Shown in pieces: positions 39,656-44,729 of a DNA stretch of 44,729 nt. Origin of the DNA: a virus; IMG/VR virus record IMGVR_UViG_3300043409_001453, positions 1 through 44,729 of that record; one strand, given 5' to 3'. Numbering within the stretch: the first letter of the stretch is position 1; each line of letters opens with the position of its first letter. A program made the position numbers and the translations under genes. The notes under the pieces were generated by a model. That model saw only the letters and a program-made list of their open reading frames with translations, made no database searches and was not told where the DNA came from.

Positions 39656-40477
39656 GGTTTGGATCTCCGGTGCTTGCGACTCGCCCATGGTAGGGGCGAT
39701 CGGGGTTGCGGCAAGTTTCTCGACATCGAATGGGGCAATGCGATCAGCGAGCCCGGCGGCGACAGCCTGCGCGCCGTACAGCACGCTGGCTTGCAAGCCG
39801 GCCGGCTGCACCAGCTGCGGACGCAGCTCGCTGACGGTTGCGAAGAACACACCCGCCAGGGCGTCGACCGCGCCTTGAAACGCAGCCCGCGCGCCGTCAC
39901 TGACGGGCACATGCGGGTGCCCGTCTGCCTTGCGCTCGCCCGAGGTCGTGACCGTGAAGCGCAGGCCCAGCGCGGCATCCTGAAGGCTGGCGTCGATCGC
40001 AGTGTGGATCACACCGATCGAGCCAAGCGCCGACGCTTCGCCACATACGATCTCGGTCCCAGCGCAGGCGAGCGCGTACGCCGCGCTGCACGCCTGACCG
40101 TCGACGAACGCGATCAGGCGCTTGCCCGCCGCAGCCGCCATCGAACGCAGGGCGCGGGCTGTCTCGAAGCAACCCGACACGTCGCCGCCCGGCGAGTCGA
40201 TCTTCAGGATCACGACTTGCGGCGCGCTGGGCTCGCACGCCGCCGCGACTCGTATGCGGATCGCGTCGTAGCTGTCGAAGCATGTGCCATCATGATGATC
40301 GAGCGGGCCTGTGACGTGCACGACAGTCGCCGCCGACGTCACTGCGTTCATGGGCGCGACCGACATGGGCGCGAGCAGATCGAAAAAGTCGGCTCGCATC
40401 GCAAGCAGACCCGCGCGATTGTAGCGCGCCAGTGGCTGACCTTGGGGCGGCGTCACGTGACCAGGCTCGCACGTCAT
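39050..40477 (-). CDS. Head maturation protease (S49/ClpP-like) with C-terminal scaffold
   Basis: A 475-residue protein. Residues about 45-260 are an SppA/S49-like serine protease: VVILKIDSPGGDVSGC (88-103), Ser131 in QACSAAYALA and Lys183 in GERKADGHPH form the likely Ser-Lys dyad. The rest (275-475) is acidic, Ala/Pro-rich and helical, a scaffold that the protease later degrades. ATG 40477 overlaps the portal stop. An internal start for the scaffold alone is likely (39655). Confidence 0.88.
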   Translation of the reverse strand: MTCEPGHVTPPQGQPLARYNRAGLLAMRADFFDLLAPMSVAPMNAVTSAATVVHVTGPLDHHDGTCFDSYDAIRIRVAAACEPSAPQVVILKIDSPGGDVSGCFETARALRSMAAAAGKRLIAFVDGQACSAAYALACAGTEIVCGEASALGSIGVIHTAIDASLQDAALGLRFTVTTSGERKADGHPHVPVSDGARAAFQGAVDALAGVFFATVSELRPQLVQPAGLQASVLYGAQAVAAGLADRIAPFDVEKLAATPIAPTMGESQAPEIQTMNLSEAIAALEEAAAGEGADAELAKKMLDAAKAGLDAAPPPPPPADDKEEKPADDDDKPADDAPPAAAKPEHDDCAAASDADVDARVAAEVNARASLLASRPDISAELRATLASMSTAQAKAVLAGMPVATPAAPKSTPADVINARGVLPASIDGTAIASQLPAPEAAALDAAMGLTQYEPGVRHEGNLMFLGAPIVKGKG

Positions 40478-42000
40478 TGGGGATCCCCCAATTCGGTCGC
40501 ACCGGGTTCGGGCACCACGGCAGCCGCCGCATTCTCGGCTGCGACGACCTCGCCAGCTGCGGCAGCCTTCTGCGTTTCTTCGAGTTCGAGCACAGTCATG
40601 CTGCCGCGTTCGTCGCCGATCGGCCCGAGCTTGCGACTCGCGCGCACTTCGTCGACGGTCACGCACTTCGCGAGGTCGGTCGGCGCGATGTCGAGGCGCA
40701 CGCCTGCGTCAAGGTCGCGCTTCGGCGCAGCCTCGACTGGCAGCCCGAAGCGCTCGACAATCTCACGCGCATTCGCTTGCAGATCGTGCGGGCCCAGCAC
40801 GTCATCGAGGCGCTTGATCAGATCAGCCGCCGTCAGCATTGCCTGACCTTCGGCGGCGCGATCCGTCGGCGGGTCGGTGTCCCATTCGATACGTGCGAAC
40901 TCGCTGCCTTCGACGTCGAAACCTTCCTGCGACAGCACGAAGTAAGGCAACACCTGGGTATTGAGCGTATGTGCGAGCGCGCTCCCGTCTGCCTTGATCA
41001 GGTCGGCGCGGATCGACTTGTGGATATCCGCATTCGCGAAGCCCGTGCCGCCGGTTGTGGTCACGATCTGGCCCGCGAGCGCGACCATGATTTCGAGGTC
41101 ACTGTCAGTCTTCGCTGCCGCGAAGATCTGATAGCCGCGCCCCTGTGTCTCGACCAGCTTGACGTCATAGCCGGGCGGCAGCTCGAAGCTGGTGTTAACG
41201 CCCCAGCCGATCAGCTTCGCGAGGAAACCTTCGCGCTGCGGCTCAGTCGCACCCGCAGGCGAGATCGCGACGCGCGCAGGGTTCGCCAGCTTGCTGACGA
41301 AATTGTCGCGGAAGGCGAGCGCGTGATCCTTGCTGATGAATGCGCGCGCGCACGCAGCCCACACGCCCGACTGCCAGGGCGTCAGGCGACCGCCCGCGAC
41401 GTGTAATACCCAGCGCCCGTCGCCGGGTTTGATCTCGATCTCGCCGCCGATCGATCGGTAGTACCAGCGCCCGGTCGACCATTTGTAACGCAGGAACTCT
41501 GGATCCTTGCGTTCGAGCACACCGTACGCGCGCCCGACCACAGGCACGATCTCGGCAAGCCCGATCCCAAGCGTCACGCCATCGGCCGCGAGCAGCGCGA
41601 GTTCGGCGGGCGGGCACATTTCGTCGAAGGCGGCGCGCGTGTCGTTCGTCGCTTGCAGCGCCTCGACTGCCTTCGCGTCGCCGCGGAAGCGTCGCGGCAG
41701 GCCGACCAGGCCCGACGTGCGCGTCGACAGCAGGCCGGCGAACATACCGTCACGCCGCATGGCGCGATACAGCTGCGCCGCCATTTGGAGATCACCCAGG
41801 TCGGCAGCCTGCTGCGCCGACTCTAGATCAGCGGCGTACCAACGAAGGCGCGTCGTCGGCAGCGGTTGCAGGTTGCCGCCGGTCATCTTGCGCGCCCGCG
41901 TGACCTGATCGTCATCCAAGTCGAGCGCGCCGAAGTTCATCGGGCCCGCCTCGTACACGCTGACGCCTAGCACACGCTGCACGAACTCACTCAAACCCAT
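40474..42000 (-). CDS. Portal protein, DUF935 (Mu gp29-like)
   Basis: A 508-residue portal of the Mu-like DUF935 family. Features include LYRAMRRDGMFAGLLSTRTSGLVGLPRRF, LLAADGVTLGIGLAEIVPVVG and the DNFVSKLANPARVAI region. It forms the dodecameric ring through which DNA enters. The start ATG 42000 has a strong GGAGGA site and overlaps the terminase gene by 14 bases. No MuF/gp30-like gene follows it, unlike phage Mu. Confidence 0.88.
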   Translation of the reverse strand: MGLSEFVQRVLGVSVYEAGPMNFGALDLDDDQVTRARKMTGGNLQPLPTTRLRWYAADLESAQQAADLGDLQMAAQLYRAMRRDGMFAGLLSTRTSGLVGLPRRFRGDAKAVEALQATNDTRAAFDEMCPPAELALLAADGVTLGIGLAEIVPVVGRAYGVLERKDPEFLRYKWSTGRWYYRSIGGEIEIKPGDGRWVLHVAGGRLTPWQSGVWAACARAFISKDHALAFRDNFVSKLANPARVAISPAGATEPQREGFLAKLIGWGVNTSFELPPGYDVKLVETQGRGYQIFAAAKTDSDLEIMVALAGQIVTTTGGTGFANADIHKSIRADLIKADGSALAHTLNTQVLPYFVLSQEGFDVEGSEFARIEWDTDPPTDRAAEGQAMLTAADLIKRLDDVLGPHDLQANAREIVERFGLPVEAAPKRDLDAGVRLDIAPTDLAKCVTVDEVRASRKLGPIGDERGSMTVLELEETQKAAAAGEVVAAENAAAAVVPEPGATELGDPQ

Positions 42001-43534
42001 TTGATCCTCCGCTGTATGGATCGATCGCACCTTCATACCGCGAGTCGATGGCGGTGCCTTCGTAGCGCCGCGGTGCACCTTCGGCCGCGATCAAAGGAAC
42101 CCAGCACGCAAGTGCACAGGCGTCGGCCCGATCGGGCGAGCGTCCCAGTAGCTTTCGCATTTCGCGCTTAGGCGTCACTTTAGTGCGCCCCCTGATGTCT
42201 CGAAAGAACGACGGGCAGTGCAGCTCGCGTTCTAGCTTCGCGTCTTCGAGCAACGCGCCGTCATCGCGCAGCCAATCGCGCATGTTTGCCCAGAGTTCGT
42301 CGCGCATGCGGTCATAAATGAACGGTTGCCGCAGGGCGCGATCACTCGGTCTGATCCGCATGACCTGGAAGGGCTGCGCGTTGCTCGGCTGCGTCATCAG
42401 AAACGCTTCGAGTACGCCCGCGATCGTCGTGCCGATCGGGCCTTCGTAGTCCAGGCAGACGATCGGCGGCAGCTCGGTCGTCGTTGGCTTGAACTCGGCG
42501 ATCACGTCCAGCACCATGGCAAGGTGCCCTTCCTCGTTCAGCCCGCGTGCGGCGCGCAGCCCGAGCAGCTTGCGCGCACGGCGCACGGCGGCGACTGTTT
42601 CGTCGCCTTCGCCCGAGTCGCCTGCGCAGTCGAGCCCGATGAAAAGCCGACCTTCAGGCACCGCCGCGTGCCAGCGCATCTGCGCTTCAGCGATCAACGC
42701 GAGCGGGATCACCTTCGCTTCCTCTGCGACGACGAACTTGCCCAAGACGCGCACCTTGAATAGCGGCGACTCGCGCCCCCACTCGCGCGCCTTCTCTTCG
42801 ATCCATTCGCGCGACGCCAGACCAGGGATCGGCGTGCCTCTGCCCGAGGCGTTCGGCGTGTCTTCGCTGCTGATCTCTAGCGTCGAATACAAGTCGCGCT
42901 TACTGTGAAACGCCTCAAAGAACTCGCCTTCACTGCGCGTCGGGTTGCTGATCAGCACGATCCGAACTTCGCCGCCTGCGCGGTTGCCTTCGATAGCCTC
43001 GAAGATCAGGTCGGGCACGCCGCTGGCTTCGTCGACCAGGTACAGCAAATGCTCGCCACTGATACCGGCGACGGCTTCAGCCTCGCGCGCAGTGAAGCCG
43101 ACGATCTCGCTGAAGTCGTCGGGATCCTTCAGGCCCGACCGTGCGAGGTCATGAATGTTCGCAGCGCCTGGGATCGGCAGCTTCGAGCGCTTGACCAAGC
43201 GCCTGACCTCGCGCCAGATGATCCCATCGACCTGACGCGCAGTCGTCGCTGTGATGATCACGCGCGCACCTGGGAAGCTGCAATAGAACCAAAGCGCCAG
43301 CACCGCGAGCGCTGTCGACTTGCCGACCTTATGCCCGCTGACGACTGCGACGCGCAGGTGATCGCGGCTGGCTTCGACGATCCTGATCTGCCCGTCCCAC
43401 AGCGCGATCCCCAGCACGGCGCGCGCGAAGCCGTTCGGGTCGGCGGCGTACGCACGCACACGGTCGGCGTCTGTTCCGATCAGGTCAGCTGCCGCCCGGT
43501 CTAGCTTCGCCAGCAGGCCGCTTGTCGTTCCCAC
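41987..43534 (-). CDS. Large terminase subunit
   Basis: A 515-residue packaging motor. Walker A is SGHKVGKST, Walker B is LLYLVDEASG, the coupling motif is ISNPTR, and the nuclease domain has IGLDCAGDSGEGDETV and later CLDYEGP and SPDRADACALA. It cuts and pumps DNA into the head. The start GTG 43534 is the most upstream one in frame with a usable leader. It is downstream of the sigma-region-4-like gene. Confidence 0.92.
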   Translation of the reverse strand: MGTTSGLLAKLDRAAADLIGTDADRVRAYAADPNGFARAVLGIALWDGQIRIVEASRDHLRVAVVSGHKVGKSTALAVLALWFYCSFPGARVIITATTARQVDGIIWREVRRLVKRSKLPIPGAANIHDLARSGLKDPDDFSEIVGFTAREAEAVAGISGEHLLYLVDEASGVPDLIFEAIEGNRAGGEVRIVLISNPTRSEGEFFEAFHSKRDLYSTLEISSEDTPNASGRGTPIPGLASREWIEEKAREWGRESPLFKVRVLGKFVVAEEAKVIPLALIAEAQMRWHAAVPEGRLFIGLDCAGDSGEGDETVAAVRRARKLLGLRAARGLNEEGHLAMVLDVIAEFKPTTTELPPIVCLDYEGPIGTTIAGVLEAFLMTQPSNAQPFQVMRIRPSDRALRQPFIYDRMRDELWANMRDWLRDDGALLEDAKLERELHCPSFFRDIRGRTKVTPKREMRKLLGRSPDRADACALACWVPLIAAEGAPRRYEGTAIDSRYEGAIDPYSGGSNGFE

Positions 43535-43543
43535 ACCCGCAGA

Positions 43544-44026
43544 TTAGTCGTCGAAATCTTCGTCGACAATTCGCGGGATCCTAACCCGCCGGTTGAGCTT
43601 CGCGAGCGCCGCGACTTCGGCGTGTCGCTTGGGCACGTTCGGATCGCCGCGCACGCCTGCGACCTCTTGCAGCAGTGGCGAGCGTGCGAGCTTGACCAGC
43701 GCTTCCGACTCAATCTGGCGGGCGCGTTCGCCGGTCAGGCCCAGCAGGTCGGCGATCTCTTCGAGCCCGATCCCGCCGCCATCTTCGGCGACGTCGAGCG
43801 CGCAGGTTTCGCCCTGCGGCTCGCAGCTCACGCCCCCATCTTCGTCGGGCACCGGGTGCACGAACTTCAGGTTTCCGGCGACCGTAACTTCAAGTTCTAG
43901 GTGGTAGCGGCAGCTGACGTACGGGCATGGGCGCTGCACGCCGCGACAATGTCCGCGGGTCGGCGGCAGGTTGCGCGGCGTGTTTACTAGGCTTGCGTGC
44001 TGATCGACGGCGACCATGCGTTTCAT
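43544..44026 (-). CDS. Sigma-70 region 4-like DNA-binding protein with Cys cluster
   Basis: A 160-residue protein. Residues about 30-45 hold Cys/His residues (HCRGVQRPCPYVSCRYH), perhaps a zinc site. Residues 74-115 match region 4.2 of sigma factors (GIGLEEIADLLGLTGERARQIESEALVKLA), which binds -35 promoter elements. Region 2 is missing, so it is not a complete sigma factor. It sits between small and large terminase genes. It could regulate late transcription or take part in DNA recognition during packaging. ATG 44026 overlaps the previous stop. Confidence 0.75.
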   Translation of the reverse strand: MKRMVAVDQHASLVNTPRNLPPTRGHCRGVQRPCPYVSCRYHLELEVTVAGNLKFVHPVPDEDGGVSCEPQGETCALDVAEDGGGIGLEEIADLLGLTGERARQIESEALVKLARSPLLQEVAGVRGDPNVPKRHAEVAALAKLNRRVRIPRIVDEDFDD

Positions 44027-44580
44027 GATCGCGCCTCACTCGCCGCCAGCGCTTCGCGCACTGCGTGTAAGGCGTCGGGCCAGTCGCGCAGCGCTTGGGC
44101 CAGCACTTCCTCAAGGCGCTGCCATGCGGGCGTGTTCCTGACCTGCGTCGGCGACAGTTCGAGCGTCGAGCCCGTCAGCTTGCCCAGCACCGCGAGCGAC
44201 TTCGAGGTCGACGCCATGACCCGGGCGATCTCGTATGGGCTGGACATCGGGTCGCTTGCGACCGCGTCGACCGTCTGCCGAATGATCGCCATCTGACGTA
44301 CGGCTTCGGCGACGACGCTGACGCGGGCTGACGCCAGGTCGACGATCTCTGGGCCGGTATGGGGCGGCACAGGGCGCGCCATGACCTCGGGCATGTCCTG
44401 GTCCCAGGCGTCATCAGGGATCCCCAGCAGGTGCCGCAGCCCGACGCGGTTGGCGTCGCTGGGCGTGCGGTCGCCCGACCGCCACAGGCTGATCGTGCTG
44501 ACGCCGACGCCCAGCTTCCTGGCGATGACTGCCGGGTCGCCGCCGGCCTGGCTGAGTTCGTACGATCCGCGTGTGCGCAT
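44023..44580 (-). CDS. HTH protein, candidate small terminase subunit
   Basis: A 185-residue protein. Residues about 15-45 form a helix-turn-helix (DPAVIARKLGVGVSTISLWRSGDRTPS). The rest is helical with a coiled-coil-like middle (ASARVSVVAEAVRQMAIIRQTVDAVA), suggesting oligomers as in TerS. It heads the late operon, two genes before the large terminase gene. TCAGG and AAGG precede ATG 44580. A regulator of the XRE type is the alternative reading. Confidence 0.65.
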   Translation of the reverse strand: MRTRGSYELSQAGGDPAVIARKLGVGVSTISLWRSGDRTPSDANRVGLRHLLGIPDDAWDQDMPEVMARPVPPHTGPEIVDLASARVSVVAEAVRQMAIIRQTVDAVASDPMSSPYEIARVMASTSKSLAVLGKLTGSTLELSPTQVRNTPAWQRLEEVLAQALRDWPDALHAVREALAASEARS

Positions 44581-44599
44581 GTGTGTGCCTGACCTTACT

Positions 44600-44615
44600 G
44601 GGGGCTGACGCCCCC
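44600..44615. other. Leader hairpin of the late operon
   Basis: GGGGGC-TGAC-GCCCCC is a perfect 6-base stem in the leader before the first late gene. On the minus strand it reads GGGGGCGTCAGCCCCCAG, almost identical to the plus-strand hairpin at 17357-17374. It shares two bases with the neighbouring terminator-like stem, so only one can form at a time. Confidence 0.45.
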
Positions 44616-44635
44616 TCGAATTTCTCGAGGTTTTT
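44614..44635 (+). terminator. Rho-independent terminator-like structure, rightward
   Basis: CCTCGA (44614-44619) and TCGAGG (44625-44630), with a 5-base loop, are followed by TTTTT on the plus strand. It would stop rightward transcription ahead of the late promoter region. On the minus strand it lies in the leader of the late operon. Confidence 0.45.
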
Positions 44636-44653
44636 GATGACGCGCCGAGACTA

Positions 44654-44667
44654 GCATATTTGCCGCG
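44654..44667 (+). repeat. Right-end copy of GCATATWTGCCGCG
   Basis: GCATATTTGCCGCG matches GCATATATGCCGCG at 105-118 in 13 of 14 bases. Both copies lie in non-coding DNA near the two ends of the window. Confidence 0.4.
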
Positions 44668-44690
44668 TTTCGGGCACTTTTGCAGTCAAA

Positions 44691-44710
44691 TGACCATACG
44701 TGACTATACC
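44691..44710 (-). promoter_or_regulatory. TATGGTC box, copy 4, upstream of the late operon
   Basis: The minus strand reads GGTATAGTCA then CGTATGGTCA, two tandem 10-base units, about 110 bases upstream of the first late gene. The second unit is identical to the box at 17137-17146. A TTGACT (44688-44683 on the minus strand) follows; no well-spaced -10 box is seen. This may be an activator or repressor site for the late operon. Confidence 0.5.
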
Positions 44711-44729
44711 TGGAATCCGACTCTCGCCT

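Overview
The window looks like most or all of the genome of a tailed, contractile-tailed (myovirus-morphotype) bacteriophage of about 45 kb with high GC content. The host cannot be named. Lipobox signal peptides and GC-rich codon use suggest a GC-rich bacterium, probably Gram-negative. No ribosomal, metabolic or other host genes are visible, and I found no integrase, transposase or CI-type repressor. The head and tail genes follow the order of phage Mu, but replication is of a quite different type, built around a family A DNA polymerase. The window is therefore a mosaic: Mu-like virion genes joined to a self-replicating, PolA-based early module.

Layout. Nearly everything is on the minus strand, so transcription runs right to left. 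Right arm, 44580 down to about 22190, is the virion module: HTH small-terminase candidate, a sigma-region-4-like protein, large terminase, DUF935-type portal, S49 protease with a nested scaffold, a decoration protein with a collagen-like tail, gpT-type major capsid, connectors, sheath, tube, two tail chaperones made by a -1 frameshift, tape measure, hub, spike, a collagen-like fibre, baseplate wedge proteins (gp25-like, J-like, I-like) and accessory proteins. From 22136 to 19804 comes a lysis cassette (holin-like protein, lipoprotein, endolysin, coiled-coil membrane protein), with a secreted trypsin-like lipoprotein inserted on the plus strand. From 19736 to 17689 are a metallophosphoesterase, a HEAAH metalloprotease-like protein and a plus-strand putative regulator.

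The 784-base gap 16905-17688 is the largest non-coding region. It holds iteron-like repeats, hairpins, recurrent TATGGTC boxes and an operator-like inverted repeat, and probably carries the early promoters and perhaps the replication origin. Left of it, from 16904 to 216, is a densely overlapping early operon: UvrD-like and SNF2-like helicases, an adenine methyltransferase, a RepA/AAA_25-like ATPase, a large zinc-ribbon/methyltransferase/glycosyltransferase/TPR fusion, a Cas4/RecB-like nuclease, a Sak4-like ATPase, a DUF669-like single-strand DNA binding protein, a tRNA-like element, a DNA polymerase fused to a UDG-like domain, two nucleotide-pool enzymes, a run of very small genes and a metzincin lipoprotein.

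The parts fit a lytic programme. The left operon copies and recombines DNA and adjusts dNTP pools. A sigma-like protein sits at the head of the late operon. A shared box upstream of three minus-strand transcription units suggests common control. The most unusual items are the UDG-like/PolA fusion with a rewritten UDG active site, the dATP/dGTP-clearing gene pair without PurZ, the methyltransferase-glycosyltransferase fusion inside the replication operon, the tRNA-like element with an extra-long body, and the four unrelated protease genes.
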